From: Butyrivibrio sp. MC2013
Lineage (GTDB): Bacteria; Bacillota; Clostridia; Lachnospirales; Lachnospiraceae
Assembly (NCBI RefSeq): GCF_000424585.1
Contig: NZ_AUKE01000006.1
Coordinates: 1-64,000, forward strand
Direction: 5' to 3'
Length of the DNA stretch: 64,000 nt
The translations under genes and the position numbers were made by a program. The notes under the pieces were generated by a model. The model saw only the letters and a list, made by a program, of their open reading frames with translations. It did not search any database and was not told the origin of the DNA. Positions 24,433-33,295 of the stretch are shown here, piece after piece; position 1 is the first letter of the stretch, and each line of letters starts with the position of its first letter.

Positions 24433-26955
24433 TTAGATAAAGAGATTCACTGAGCATTTGTCTGCTTCGCCAAGGTAGGTTCCTACGCCTGCGATCTCTA
24501 CGCCGTTTATCAGCTCTTCCTTTTTGATCCCCATTACATCCATGCTCATGGAGCAGGCGATAATGCGCACGCCTGACCTTATAGCTGAGGCCATGAGCTC
24601 AGATACAGAGGACACGTTCTTGTCCTTCATGATCTTCTTCATCATGGCAGCTCCCATGCCTGCCATGTTCATCTTGGACAAGCCAAGCTTAGATGCGCCC
24701 TGAGGCAGCATAGCACCAAACATCTTCTCCATAGCAGTCTTGTCCACAGGCACTGACTGGTCCTTTCTAAGAGCCGCAAGGCCCCAGAAGGTAAAGAACA
24801 TGGTAACGGGCATTCCCATGGAAGCTGCGCCGTTAGCCAGGATAAAGCTGGCCATTACCTTGTCCATATCTCCATCAAATACGATGATGCTCATGCCATT
24901 CTTGCCAGAGGCGTCTGCAGCCCCTACAGGAGCCTTCTGATCAGCAGTGTTTGAAACGCCCTTACTGATCCTGGCTACATAATTGCCACCCTCCTCTGTA
25001 TTGGAGATAAGGGTGTTACCTGTATGCTCACACCAGGATATGATATCCTTGGCAAATCCGGGATCTGATGCTGTAACGCTGATCACATCACCTTCTCCTG
25101 CCTTGTCCACAGCCTCATGCACCTTCATGATAGGACCTGGGCACTGCAGTCCGCAGCAGTTAAGGTCTATAGTCCTTGTTCCGGCAGCTGTCTTAGCCTC
25201 TGCCTTCAGTTCTGATACGCTTTGGGCTTTTGCCTTTACCTGAGCAGCATCAGCTACATTTTTAGATACTCCGGCAGGAGCAGCACCTGTCATATCACTG
25301 TTTTTTTTTACTCCATCATAGTGTGTATCTCTATAGAAGCGCATACCGCCGGGATATACACTTACCTTGTCAAAGCCGCTCTGACGAAGGATTCTCTCTA
25401 CGCTGTGAGCTCTTACGCCTATGCCGCAGAATACCACTACAGGCTTTGTAGGATCCAGCTCTCCAAGGCGATCTCTCACCTGGCCAAAGGGCATTGCTAC
25501 TGCTGTGGGAATGGCAAAGGCCAGTCTCTCAGCATCTTCTCTCACATCAAGGAAGGTGATGTTACTGTCATTGACATCCACATCCCAGTCTGCAAAATCA
25601 GAATCACCGTTTAAGAGGTTCTGAGCAGCAAAGCCTGCCATGTTCACCGGATCCTTGGCAGATGAATACGGAGGAGCGTAAGCCAGCTCCAAATCTGTGA
25701 GATCCTCCACTGTTGCATGAAGTCTGATAGAGGTACCTATAGTATCTATCCTCTTGTCCACTCCGTCATAGCCCACGATCTGACCGCCCAGGATCCTGGA
25801 GCCGTCGGGAGCAAAGAGGAGCTTGATGGTCATGGGCTTTGCGCCCGGATAATATCCCGCATGGGAGTTCTGCACTATAGTAACCTTCTTGTAAGGTATA
25901 TTCTTACTGATCAAAGTCTTCTCATTCAGACCTGTGGAAGCAGCAGTCATATCAAATACTCTTGCAACTGAGCTTCCCTGCGTACCCTGATAATGATCCT
26001 CTCTGCCAGCGATGTTATTGGCGGCGATCCTACCCTGCTTATTGGCAGGTCCTGCCAGAGCCACCATGGTGTCATCACCTGTATTAAAGTCCTTGACCTG
26101 CACAGCATCACCTACCGCATATACATCAGGATCAGCAGTCTGCATCATGTCATTGACTACGATACCGCCTCTGGCATTGATCTCCAGGCCTGCGTCTGCA
26201 GCAAGCTTACTGTTGGCCCTTACACCGATAGCCAGTATCACAAGAGCTGCTTCCACGCTTTCGCCGCTGCCAAGGACTACCTTTACCTTATCAGCGCCGG
26301 ACTCAAAGCGGGCTACACCGTCTCCCAGGTGCAGGTCCACACCCTTGGAGAGGATATGTCCGTGAAGGACATGAGCCATCTCTATATCAAGAGGAGCCAT
26401 GACCTGATCCGCAGCTTCCACAAGAGATACCTTAAGTCCTGCGGTATGGAGATTCTCAGCCATCTCAAGACCTATGAAGCCGCCGCCTACTACTACAGCA
26501 TCCTTAATACCTTTCTCAGCGATCATCTCCTTCACAGCTATGGAATCCGGCACAGTCCATACTGTCCTGATCCTCTCATCATCTATTCCCTCGATCCTGG
26601 GTCTGATGGGTGATGAACCGGTAGCTATTACCAGCTTGTCATAGTTTTCTTCATATACTTCACCTGTCTCATTGTTTCTGATCTGCACCTTCTTGGCAGC
26701 TCTGTCAATGGACAGGGCTTCATTCATCTCTCTGACATCTATATTAAATCTGCCTGTGAGCTGAGCCTTGCTGGTAACCAGCAGAGCATCCCTTGACTGT
26801 ATTACATCTCCTACATAATAAGGAAGGCCGCAGTTAGCATAGGAAATATACGGGCCTTTCTCCAATAATACAATATTTGCCTTCTCATCCATTCTTCTGA
26901 GCCTTGCAGCACAGCTTGCTCCTCCGGCTACGCCGCCGATGATCACAGTCTTCAT
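24433..26955 (-). CDS. FAD-dependent CoA-disulfide reductase-like protein fused to rhodanese, TusA and DsrE domains
   Basis: About 840 residues. Residues 1-440 are a pyridine nucleotide-disulfide oxidoreductase: FAD site IIGGVAGGASCAARLRR, single redox cysteine in YISYANCGLPYYVGD (Cys42, the CoA-disulfide reductase position), second nucleotide site VVGGGFIGLEMAENL. A rhodanese domain (about 450-545) has VVFCGIGVRAHS with the persulfide cysteine. A TusA-like domain has CCGLQCPGPIMKVHEA (CPxP motif), and the last 150 residues are DsrE/F-like. The domains suggest NAD(P)H-driven sulfane-sulfur or CoA-persulfide reduction and relay in the cytoplasm. The ATG at 26955 follows AAAGGAGAC; longer frames run into a leader hairpin. 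Confidence 0.9.
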   Translation of the reverse strand: MKTVIIGGVAGGASCAARLRRMDEKANIVLLEKGPYISYANCGLPYYVGDVIQSRDALLVTSKAQLTGRFNIDVREMNEALSIDRAAKKVQIRNNETGEVYEENYDKLVIATGSSPIRPRIEGIDDERIRTVWTVPDSIAVKEMIAEKGIKDAVVVGGGFIGLEMAENLHTAGLKVSLVEAADQVMAPLDIEMAHVLHGHILSKGVDLHLGDGVARFESGADKVKVVLGSGESVEAALVILAIGVRANSKLAADAGLEINARGGIVVNDMMQTADPDVYAVGDAVQVKDFNTGDDTMVALAGPANKQGRIAANNIAGREDHYQGTQGSSVARVFDMTAASTGLNEKTLISKNIPYKKVTIVQNSHAGYYPGAKPMTIKLLFAPDGSRILGGQIVGYDGVDKRIDTIGTSIRLHATVEDLTDLELAYAPPYSSAKDPVNMAGFAAQNLLNGDSDFADWDVDVNDSNITFLDVREDAERLAFAIPTAVAMPFGQVRDRLGELDPTKPVVVFCGIGVRAHSVERILRQSGFDKVSVYPGGMRFYRDTHYDGVKKNSDMTGAAPAGVSKNVADAAQVKAKAQSVSELKAEAKTAAGTRTIDLNCCGLQCPGPIMKVHEAVDKAGEGDVISVTASDPGFAKDIISWCEHTGNTLISNTEEGGNYVARISKGVSNTADQKAPVGAADASGKNGMSIIVFDGDMDKVMASFILANGAASMGMPVTMFFTFWGLAALRKDQSVPVDKTAMEKMFGAMLPQGASKLGLSKMNMAGMGAAMMKKIMKDKNVSSVSELMASAIRSGVRIIACSMSMDVMGIKKEELINGVEIAGVGTYLGEADKCSVNLFI

Positions 26956-26983
26956 TATCAGTCTCCTTTTTTGAACAAAACAT

Positions 26984-27020
26984 TTGTGATCAATACCGGC
27001 ACAGCCGGTATTGGTCACAA
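26984..27020 (-). promoter_or_regulatory. 37-bp near-perfect palindrome in the leader of the sulfur-redox gene
   Basis: TTGTGATCAATACCGGC (26984-27000) pairs with GCCGGTATTGGTCACAA (27004-27020), 16 of 17 positions, with an ACA loop. It lies 29-65 bases ahead of the ATG. No T-run follows, so it is not a standard terminator; a large operator or a structured 5' leader are both possible. Confidence 0.55.
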
Positions 27021-27061
27021 ACAACCTACTACCTGATATTATTTTAAAGACTAAGTACTGT

Positions 27062-27115
27062 AGTCAACAAGTACGCAAAATATTATTACCTGGTAAGTTT
27101 TTTCTTACCTTTACC
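27062..27115 (-). promoter_or_regulatory. Candidate promoter and TTACC/GGTAA half-sites
   Basis: A minus-strand -35-like TTGACT occupies 27067-27062. Beyond it are TTACC/GGTAA half-sites at 27086-27090, 27092-27096, 27105-27109 and 27111-27115, including the palindrome GGTAAG-T6-CTTACC. The position just upstream of a -35 box suits an activator; the -10 box is uncertain. Confidence 0.4.
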
Positions 27116-27129
27116 CCCCTTATAGCATA

Positions 27130-28902
27130 TCAGAATACAAACTGATCCATAAGCTCACTTAGTTCATCCGTCAGTTCATGCATCTCGGCAACCGCGCCTG
27201 TGATATTCTGCACAGATTCCTGTACATATGCTGTAGAATTGCTGGTCTCTCTGGAGTTATCTGCACATTCCACTGCTGATCCGGATAGGGAATCTACCTT
27301 TTCAACTACTACCTTACAGCTCCTATCCATGTCACCGGCCAGACTGTCAAGATGAGAGATCTCTTTGTTGATCTCTTCTACAGATTCTACGATCATCTGA
27401 TATTTTTCACCTGTAGCTGATACTGATTCAGCCTGTACCTGTACAGCTTCCTGCACCTGCTCTCTCTGATCTGCAGCCTGATCTACACAGGCCTTAAGTT
27501 CATCCAGCATATTATCAATGGTACCTACCGCATCAGCAGACTGAGTGGCCAGGTCACTGATCTCACTTGCTACTACCGCAAAGCCCTTGCCTGCTTCGCC
27601 TGCTCTGGCAGCTTCAATCGAAGCATTTAGCGACAAGAGGTTAGTCTGGGACGCGATACTTGCTATGATCCTGGAAGCTTCACCAATCTTGGCGGAACTG
27701 GTGGTCATATCTTCAATAGCCTTGAATATCCTGCCAAAGGCTTCTCCGTTTGCCTTGGTATTGCTCTCAAGCTCTGCCACCACTTCCATACCTTCGGAAG
27801 TCACCTTTCTGATCTCACCGCTTACAGATGCAAGCTTCTGAGCTGCTTCACTGCTCTCTATTACGATGTTTCCCAGTACCCTTGCTTCCTCCGAAGCTTC
27901 CTTTGTTTCACTTGCCTGTGCTGTGATCTTATCTACAATATCCGTGATAGCTTCGGATATCTCACCTGTTGAATTCTTTACATTACCCGAGGAGTCTTCC
28001 AGAGTCCTGCTCACATAGCTGATCTTGTTAGAGGCATTCCTGATCAGATGAAGGATATTATTCTGCTCTTCAAAGAGCTGAACCGATGCATCTGCCATCC
28101 TGGCAACTTCATCTTTTCCTTCCACCTTCTGAGGCTCATATACCAGGTTCTTTTTGGCAAGCTGCTCAATATTCTCCTGAGCCACTCTGACACCCTTCAA
28201 GATGCCGTTGACAGTCAGAAAAGCAAAGATAAAGAGCAGGATCACCAGAATAATGGTGGCGATAAATGTAACAGTGATGGTGATGCTGTTGGACCTGTCC
28301 AGGAGCTCAAGCTTGTATACTGCATACATATCAATAAAGTCCTTGATATTATTGATATACTCTTCGCAATTGTCAAAATGCGCCTTATGCTCATCATAAT
28401 CGCCTTCTCCGGTCTCCGGATTGTAGGAATCATAATAAGCCTTGATCTCTTTATCAAACATAGCTATGATATCCGTAAACCTACGGGTATCTGTCAGATA
28501 TCCATCTCCATCTGTTTCAGGAGTAAAGCCGTTCTTCTCAGCCAGGAATTTAAGAGTATACTCGGAGTATGCCTGGGGATCCTCCTTCATCAGAGCCTCT
28601 GCAGTCGCCACACGGTCCAGGGTCTGTCCGTAATTGATCTCATAGCCCTGCCTGTTGTCTTCCACATCTTCTTCCATCTGATAATATTTGAGATTCATTG
28701 CAGCTACCAGAGCCTGATACATATCTCTTTCACCATTTATCAGATTGGTATTGGCCATATATATACGATCATAAAGTGTATTCTCCATCTCATGACCGAT
28801 GCGGTTGATGAGGAAGGTCATGCCAAATACCAATATGAATATCCAAATGAAAAGCGGCAGAAACACCGATGCGAATTTGCCTCTGAGAGATAGATTTTTC
28901 AC
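27130..28902 (-). CDS. Methyl-accepting chemotaxis protein
   Basis: About 590 residues. TM1 lies near the start ([19 protein letters not shown]), an extracytoplasmic sensing region of about 180 residues follows, TM2 is [19 protein letters not shown], then HAMP and a MCP signalling domain with the conserved hairpin tip [21 protein letters not shown]. It senses an external or periplasm-like signal and controls a CheA kinase not encoded here. I favour the GTG start at 28902, 7 bases after AAAGGAG; an ATG at 28971 would add 23 residues but has only a weak AAAGG site. No flagellar genes are in the window. Confidence 0.93.
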   Translation of the reverse strand: MKNLSLRGKFASVFLPLFIWIFILVFGMTFLINRIGHEMENTLYDRIYMANTNLINGERDMYQALVAAMNLKYYQMEEDVEDNRQGYEINYGQTLDRVATAEALMKEDPQAYSEYTLKFLAEKNGFTPETDGDGYLTDTRRFTDIIAMFDKEIKAYYDSYNPETGEGDYDEHKAHFDNCEEYINNIKDFIDMYAVYKLELLDRSNSITITVTFIATIILVILLFIFAFLTVNGILKGVRVAQENIEQLAKKNLVYEPQKVEGKDEVARMADASVQLFEEQNNILHLIRNASNKISYVSRTLEDSSGNVKNSTGEISEAITDIVDKITAQASETKEASEEARVLGNIVIESSEAAQKLASVSGEIRKVTSEGMEVVAELESNTKANGEAFGRIFKAIEDMTTSSAKIGEASRIIASIASQTNLLSLNASIEAARAGEAGKGFAVVASEISDLATQSADAVGTIDNMLDELKACVDQAADQREQVQEAVQVQAESVSATGEKYQMIVESVEEINKEISHLDSLAGDMDRSCKVVVEKVDSLSGSAVECADNSRETSNSTAYVQESVQNITGAVAEMHELTDELSELMDQFVF

Positions 28903-29004
28903 CTTAGGACTCCTTTCGAAAAAGTAATATAATGGATGCACTTCTATGTCGTCATATACTTTTTCGAACATTTAAGCCTTTGAATTAATAGATATGGAAA
29001 AAAA

Positions 29005-29038
29005 TGCAAAAATAAAAGTCGCTAAAACCTTAGCGACT
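29005..29038 (-). terminator. Terminator of the six-tRNA cluster
   Basis: AGTCGCTAA (29017-29025) and TTAGCGACT (29030-29038) pair perfectly with a 4-base loop. On the minus strand TTTTATTTTTG follows. It lies just beyond tRNA-Lys, the last gene of the cluster. Confidence 0.8.
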
Positions 29039-29046
29039 CTGGAAAA

Positions 29047-29119
29047 TGAGACACGTGGGAATCGAACCCACGACAACTTGATTAAAAGTCAAGTGCTCTA
29101 CCAACTGAGCTAGTATCTC
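29047..29119 (-). tRNA. tRNA-Lys (TTT)
   Basis: The cloverleaf folds with acceptor GAGATAC/GTGTCTC, T-arm GTGGGTTCGATTCCCAC and anticodon loop CTTTTAA, giving anticodon TTT. CCA is not encoded. Last gene of the leftward cluster. Confidence 0.97.
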
Positions 29120-29166
29120 ATATATATGAACTATCCGGATAACATAGCCGGTTAGTATATATCAAA

Positions 29167-29238
29167 CTGGGCTAGCGGGATTCGAACCCACGAGTGCAGC
29201 AGTCAAAGTGCTGTGCCTTACCGCTTGGCGATAGCCCA
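29167..29238 (-). tRNA. tRNA-Gln (TTG)
   Basis: Acceptor TGGGCTA/TAGCCCA with the T1-A72 pair typical of tRNA-Gln, anticodon loop CTTTGAC (TTG) and discriminator G. CCA is not encoded. Confidence 0.96.
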
Positions 29239-29327
29239 TCATACACAGCAGATGTGCCTACTAATATATTAACGCAGCTTCTCATCAAAAGAAACACTTG
29301 CATCAAATCCGCCCTTAAAAGAAAAAG

Positions 29328-29402
29328 GGTGGCTAGTGGGACTCGAACCCACGGTCTCCAGAACCACAATCTGGCGCGTTAACCAACTACGCTATAGCCA
29401 CC
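29328..29402 (-). tRNA. tRNA-His (GTG)
   Basis: Acceptor GTGGCTA/TAGCCAC with an extra 5' G (G-1) opposite discriminator C, the hallmark of tRNA-His. Anticodon loop TTGTGGT gives GTG. Confidence 0.96.
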
Positions 29403-29435
29403 ATAGATACCTGCAGAGCAGCTGCTCTGCAGGAG

Positions 29436-29509
<74 letters not shown>

Positions 29510-29532
29510 ACGCTGCATACAGTGTATGCAAG

Positions 29533-29603
29533 AGCAGGTGATGGGAATCGAACCCACCTATCCAGCTTGGAAGGCTGGTGTTCTACCAATGAACTACACC
29601 TGC
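29533..29603 (-). tRNA. tRNA-Gly (TCC)
   Basis: Acceptor GCAGGTG/CACCTGC, anticodon loop CTTCCAA (TCC) and U at the discriminator position, common in bacterial tRNA-Gly. Confidence 0.96.
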
Positions 29604-29632
29604 ATATTCACTTGTCAGTGTTGCTGCCAAAG

Positions 29633-29707
29633 TCGGGGTGACAGGATTCGAACCTGCGACCTCCTGGTCCCAAACCAGGCGCTCTAGCCAAGCTGAGCCA
29701 CACCCCG
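29633..29707 (-). tRNA. tRNA-Pro (TGG)
   Basis: Acceptor CGGGGTG/CACCCCG, anticodon loop TTTGGGA giving TGG, discriminator A. First gene of the leftward cluster. Confidence 0.96.
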
Positions 29708-29750
29708 AAGAGCTTAGCTCGTTAATCTTCTGAGCTGCAACGCAAGAGCA

Positions 29751-29780
29751 ATTATATATCAGTTTTTTAGGACTTGTCAA
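29751..29780 (-). promoter_or_regulatory. Promoter of the six-tRNA cluster
   Basis: Minus-strand TTGACA (29780-29775), 18-base spacer and perfect TATAAT (29756-29751). It ends 43 bases before tRNA-Pro. A near-consensus promoter suits highly expressed stable RNA. Confidence 0.85.
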
Positions 29781-29901
29781 CACTTCTTGCAAAGTTTTTT
29801 AAAAATAACCTTTGTACTTGCTACTACCTACAGAAATTATCGGTTTAATGACACAACTACAGAAGGCTTTTTTGTCCTTTTCGGTAAAGCTGAACTTCCA
29901 C

Positions 29902-29930
29902 TTGTTTTTTGCCTGTAATTTGTGTACAAT
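29902..29930 (+). promoter_or_regulatory. Promoter of tRNA-Leu
   Basis: TTGTTT (29902-29907), 17-base spacer, TACAAT (29925-29930). The tRNA begins 11 bases on, so the primary transcript has almost no leader. Confidence 0.7.
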
Positions 29931-29941
29931 AATCAAGGTTT

Positions 29942-30024
29942 GCGGATATGGCGGAATTGGCAGACGCGCAGGATTTAGGTTCCTGTACCGAATAGGTGTA
30001 AGGGTTCAAGTCCCTCTATCCGCA
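29942..30024 (+). tRNA. tRNA-Leu (TAG)
   Basis: An 83-base class II tRNA with a long variable arm (ACCGAATAGGT region), acceptor GCGGATA/TATCCGC and anticodon loop TTTAGGT giving TAG. It is divergent from the six-tRNA cluster and has its own promoter and terminator. Confidence 0.97.
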
Positions 30025-30035
30025 CTAGAGCGTAG

Positions 30036-30070
30036 ATGAGTACAACCGAAAGGCTGTACTCATTTTCTTT
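30036..30070 (+). terminator. Terminator of tRNA-Leu
   Basis: ATGAGTACA (30036-30044) pairs with TGTACTCAT (30055-30063), extended inside by CC/GG around GAAA, followed by TTTCTTT. Confidence 0.8.
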
Positions 30071-30072
30071 AT

Positions 30073-30096
30073 CCGGGAACAGTTCAATCTTCCCGG
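30073..30096. other. Hairpin past the end of rdgB
   Basis: CCGGGAA (30073-30079) and TTCCCGG (30090-30096) form a GC-rich stem 34 bases past the rdgB stop. No T-run follows on the minus strand, so it may only protect the 3' end. Confidence 0.4.
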
Positions 30097-30129
30097 GCGA
30101 TTTCCAAATCCGCCTTCCGCCACAGGCGC

Positions 30130-30744
30130 TCACACTCCCAGTTCCTGCTTTAATATATCCAGCATGGCTCTTAAGGCCTTACCTCTGTGGCTGATAGCAT
30201 TTTTTTCTTCAGGGCTGAGTTCTGCGGAAGTCTTCTTGTACTCCGGTAGGAAGAAGATCGGATCATAGCCAAAGCCATTAGCACCTGCTATCTCATGACC
30301 TATTATGCCTTCCATGGTCTGGACTGTTGTTAATATCTTGCCGTCAGGAAGTACAGCGCCCACTGCGCATACGAACCTGGCAGTCCTGTCCTTATCCTCC
30401 ACTCCTTCAAGACGCTCCAGGATCCTGGCATTCTTTTCCGGATAAGGAGTATCCTTGCCCATGTATCTGGCTGAATAGATTCCGGGCTCCTTATTCAGAT
30501 AGTCTATTTCCAGACCGGAATCATCTGCCAGCACAATGCTGTCCTTGTCTCCTGCATCTGTCAGGGCTCTGTGGATGGCGCTGGCCTTGATCACTGCATT
30601 CTCTGCAAAGCTTGAGCCGTCTTCCACAATATCCTCAAATACACCCGCTTCTTTCATGGACAGGATCTCCATGCCGATCCCTCCCATGATCTCTCGTATC
30701 TCTCTGAGCTTGTCCTTATTACCTGTTGCAAATACTATTCTCAT
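30130..30744 (-). CDS. rdgB: XTP/dITP diphosphatase (HAM1/RdgB family)
   Basis: About 204 residues; removes non-canonical purine nucleotides such as dITP and XTP from the pool by cutting them to monophosphate and pyrophosphate. The start MRIVFATGNKDKLREI and later ADDSGLEIDYL (catalytic acidic residues), PGIYSARYMG, NGFGYDPIFFLPEY and SHRGKAL are the family signature blocks in order. The ATG at 30744 follows GGAGGAGG by 6 bases; a longer frame to 30768 runs through that site. It is the last gene of a run with the amidase-like and methyltransferase genes. Confidence 0.96.
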   Translation of the reverse strand: MRIVFATGNKDKLREIREIMGGIGMEILSMKEAGVFEDIVEDGSSFAENAVIKASAIHRALTDAGDKDSIVLADDSGLEIDYLNKEPGIYSARYMGKDTPYPEKNARILERLEGVEDKDRTARFVCAVGAVLPDGKILTTVQTMEGIIGHEIAGANGFGYDPIFFLPEYKKTSAELSPEEKNAISHRGKALRAMLDILKQELGV

Positions 30745-30799
30745 ATCTATCCTCCTCCTGATGATCATCCTTATGTGTTATGTTATCACGGCGCGGCTG

Positions 30800-31876
30800 T
30801 CATTTATTACCTGCCATATCCCTGAAGGCGTAGCATATACCTCTTCTAAGCCCCGATGAGACCTTGTCTATGTCTGACAAGTCAGCATTGTCGGGCTCTT
30901 CATATCTCTCCAAAACGCCGCTTACTTCTCCTATGACTGCAGGGATCCCCAGCTCTGACCACAAGCCCTTATCTCCTCTATAGGCCTCTGCACTGGCAGT
31001 AGCCTCTCCTCTTTCATAGGCCAGATCTCTGGCCATACGCATAGCCAGTTCATCATTTCCATAGCCCCTTAGATATATCCTGTCATTGTAATAAAATATA
31101 TCTGTGCTGCCCTTTCTGAGGAAAAGCACCATATCCGGCCTGATATCCTCTATAAAGGCCCTGGCGGATCCTTCGCGGGTAATTCCCCTTGCAGTATCTT
31201 CCCCCGCCTTGTAGGAGCAATCAGGTCCCATAGCATAGACCTTTATACCATCTGCCAGGAGTTTCCCTGCCAGTTCCCTGGTCAGAGAAGCTGTACCCTC
31301 ATCATGATCCACTACCACTATATTGTCATAGACTTCCCCGGGTTCATCCAGGCTGATGATAGCCCTACCGCCTTCCAGGGAGAGTGTAGACTCATACACC
31401 TTATCCTCTGAGAGTGTGATGGTCATAGTCTCGCCGGCCTCATCACAGCTGCATTCGGCAGATACTATCGCATCAGGGGCAGTTATCCTGCCTCCCTCCC
31501 TATAATAGTCAGGGTCACAGGCCAGCTCCACCATGAGCTTTCCGGATTCATGGTCACTTACCATACTGATATCTTCAGACCCTGCATTTTCGGGAAGATC
31601 TATGACTATCTCATCTCCTTCCCTGATGATATCCATGTCCCAGGCCAGCAACTCCTCTACCGGTTCATTTTTCTTAACAGGAGGGTGCATGCCGCCCCCC
31701 AGGACTACAGCTCTTCCTTCCAGATATATCCCCATCCCCAAAAGTGCCAGCAGACTAAGAGCGCTGATAGCTATAGAGGTCCTTTTGACCAGCGCTTTAT
31801 GCGCATCCTCTGTCTTCTCACTCTTTACGTCTACAGCGACTTTCTTATCCGGGGTCATCTCCTTGCTGTCATTCAT
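30800..31876 (-). CDS. Amidase_3-like membrane-anchored protein lacking metal ligands
   Basis: About 358 residues with one N-terminal membrane span (SIAISALSLLALLGMGIYL), a beta-rich region of about 130 residues resembling AMIN-type modules, and a C-terminal domain arranged like an N-acetylmuramoyl-L-alanine amidase: VVVDHDEGTASLTRELAGKLLADG, ARGITREGSARAFIEDIRPDMVLFLRKGS, GIPAVIGEVSG. In active enzymes these blocks read DPGHGG and SIHAN; here the zinc-binding histidines are missing, although a Glu remains in GEVSG. It is probably not catalytic and may bind wall or regulate. I use the ATG at 31876; a GTG at 31885 is also possible. It overlaps the methyltransferase stop by 8 bases. Confidence 0.6.
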   Translation of the reverse strand: MNDSKEMTPDKKVAVDVKSEKTEDAHKALVKRTSIAISALSLLALLGMGIYLEGRAVVLGGGMHPPVKKNEPVEELLAWDMDIIREGDEIVIDLPENAGSEDISMVSDHESGKLMVELACDPDYYREGGRITAPDAIVSAECSCDEAGETMTITLSEDKVYESTLSLEGGRAIISLDEPGEVYDNIVVVDHDEGTASLTRELAGKLLADGIKVYAMGPDCSYKAGEDTARGITREGSARAFIEDIRPDMVLFLRKGSTDIFYYNDRIYLRGYGNDELAMRMARDLAYERGEATASAEAYRGDKGLWSELGIPAVIGEVSGVLERYEEPDNADLSDIDKVSSGLRRGICYAFRDMAGNK

Positions 31877-33038
31877 GTCTCTCACCTGCGGTGTCTCTCC
31901 TCCTGGGCGGCTTAGCTCCCAGATATTGATAGAAATAAGTCTTTATCATTCCATTGTATATCTTACGGTTTTTATCTGCATTTTTGCCCAGAGCCTTCTG
32001 AGCATCCTCAAATGAAGTGATCATATACATTGACCAGTCATCCAGCGCCTTATAGCGACGTCCCAGGGTCCTGTATAGAGAGTAGAGGTCTTCCTTCTCA
32101 CCTATTCTCTCGCCATAGGGCGGATTAGTGATGATAAAGCCGTATTTTTTCCTATGGGACAGATCGGCCACGTCCCTGGCCTGGAAGTGGATCAGGTCTC
32201 CCACTCCCGCCTTCTCTGCATTGATCCTGGCTATGGCGATCATATCCGGATCTATATCATAGCCCTGGATATCAGTCTCCACATTCAGATCGATATTATC
32301 CTCACACTCCTCTATTACGTCTGTCCAGTTACCGGGATCAATGAGATGTGTCCATGCTTTGGCATTAAAATCCCTGTGCATACCGGGAGCCACACCTGCA
32401 GCGATCATGGCTGCCTCAATTGGAATGGTACCGGACCCGCAAAAAGGATCTATCAATATCCTGTCCGCCTTCCAGGGAGTCAGCATGATAAGGGCAGCAG
32501 CCAGGTTCTCAGCAATAGGCGCCTTGGATTCCAGCTTTCTATAGCCCCTTTTATGAAGAGACATACCTGTGGAATCCAGAGCCACTGTCACTTCGTCCTT
32601 GTAAAGGAATACTCTGATGGGAAATTCCAGCCCGGTCTCAGGAATGATCTCCTTATGATAGGCAGCTTTCATCCTCTCCACCATAGCCTTCTTCATGACC
32701 CTCTGAATATCACTTGGTGAAAACAGTGCACTCTTGACACTGGATGCCTTGGTGACCCAAAGCTTGCCATCAGCTGGGATGAATTCCTCAAGGGGAAGAT
32801 CTTTGGTCCCCTGAAAGAGCTCTTCATAGCTGGTGGCAGTAAAGCTACCGATCTTGATCAGCACTCTCTCTGCCGTCCTCAAACATATATTGGCTCTGCA
32901 TACCGCATCAGCATCTCCTGCAAAGCTCACTCTTCCATCACTTACCTGAGTCACATCATAACCAAGATCCGTGATCTCTCTTTTTAATACAGCTTCAAGT
33001 CCCATGTGGCAGGGAACTACCAGTTTATAATATTTCAA
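31869..33038 (-). CDS. THUMP-domain class I RNA methyltransferase (YpsC/RlmL-like)
   Basis: 389 residues. The N-terminal half holds a ferredoxin-like/THUMP RNA-binding domain (about 1-155); the C-terminal half is the UPF0020 methyltransferase with DPFCGSGTIPIEAA (SAM binding), GYDIDPDMIAIARINAEKAG and the catalytic TNPPYGERIG motif for amino-group methylation. Orthologues modify guanine N2 in 23S rRNA. The start is TTG at 33038, exactly 6 bases after GGAGG; the ATG inside that region is out of frame and stops after two codons. It leads the methyltransferase-amidase-rdgB run. Confidence 0.9.
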   Translation of the reverse strand: MKYYKLVVPCHMGLEAVLKREITDLGYDVTQVSDGRVSFAGDADAVCRANICLRTAERVLIKIGSFTATSYEELFQGTKDLPLEEFIPADGKLWVTKASSVKSALFSPSDIQRVMKKAMVERMKAAYHKEIIPETGLEFPIRVFLYKDEVTVALDSTGMSLHKRGYRKLESKAPIAENLAAALIMLTPWKADRILIDPFCGSGTIPIEAAMIAAGVAPGMHRDFNAKAWTHLIDPGNWTDVIEECEDNIDLNVETDIQGYDIDPDMIAIARINAEKAGVGDLIHFQARDVADLSHRKKYGFIITNPPYGERIGEKEDLYSLYRTLGRRYKALDDWSMYMITSFEDAQKALGKNADKNRKIYNGMIKTYFYQYLGAKPPRRRDTAGERHE

Positions 33039-33115
33039 TTCATACCTCCATCCGGCCCAAAGGGCAGGAGCTTCTTGTCTCTACACCTTACGCATTATAG
33101 ATTATATCATTGCGC

Positions 33116-33148
33116 GAAAAAAAAGCGAAGACACCAAAGTCTTCGCTT
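33116..33148 (-). terminator. Terminator of tRNA-Arg (ACG)
   Basis: AAGCGAAGAC (33123-33132) pairs with GTCTTCGCTT (33139-33148); on the minus strand eight T follow. It lies 4 bases past the tRNA. Confidence 0.88.
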
Positions 33149-33151
33149 CAG

Positions 33152-33225
33152 CGTGCGTGATAGGATTCGAACCCACGACCTTCTGGTCCGTAGCCAGACG
33201 CTCTATCCAGCTGAGCTACACGCAC
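33152..33225 (-). tRNA. tRNA-Arg (ACG)
   Basis: Acceptor GTGCGTG/CACGCAC, anticodon loop CTACGGA giving ACG (read as ICG after deamination), discriminator G. It lies between the HD-GYP and methyltransferase genes with its own promoter and terminator. Confidence 0.97.
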
Positions 33226-33266
33226 ATCCTTATGTTTGCCGCGGAGGATTACCCGCAACAGATATG

Positions 33267-33295
33267 ATAATATTATACTTTGTTCCCATTGTCAA
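33267..33295 (-). promoter_or_regulatory. Promoter of tRNA-Arg
   Basis: Minus-strand TTGACA (33295-33290), 17-base spacer and TATTAT (33272-33267). The -35 box overlaps the stop codon of the HD-GYP gene. Confidence 0.75.

Noticed and set aside
26984..27020. The palindrome as a CRP or Rex site
   Set aside because: The TTGTGA/TCACAA ends are about 25 bp apart, much wider than the 4-6 bp spacing of those operators; the central part pairs too well.
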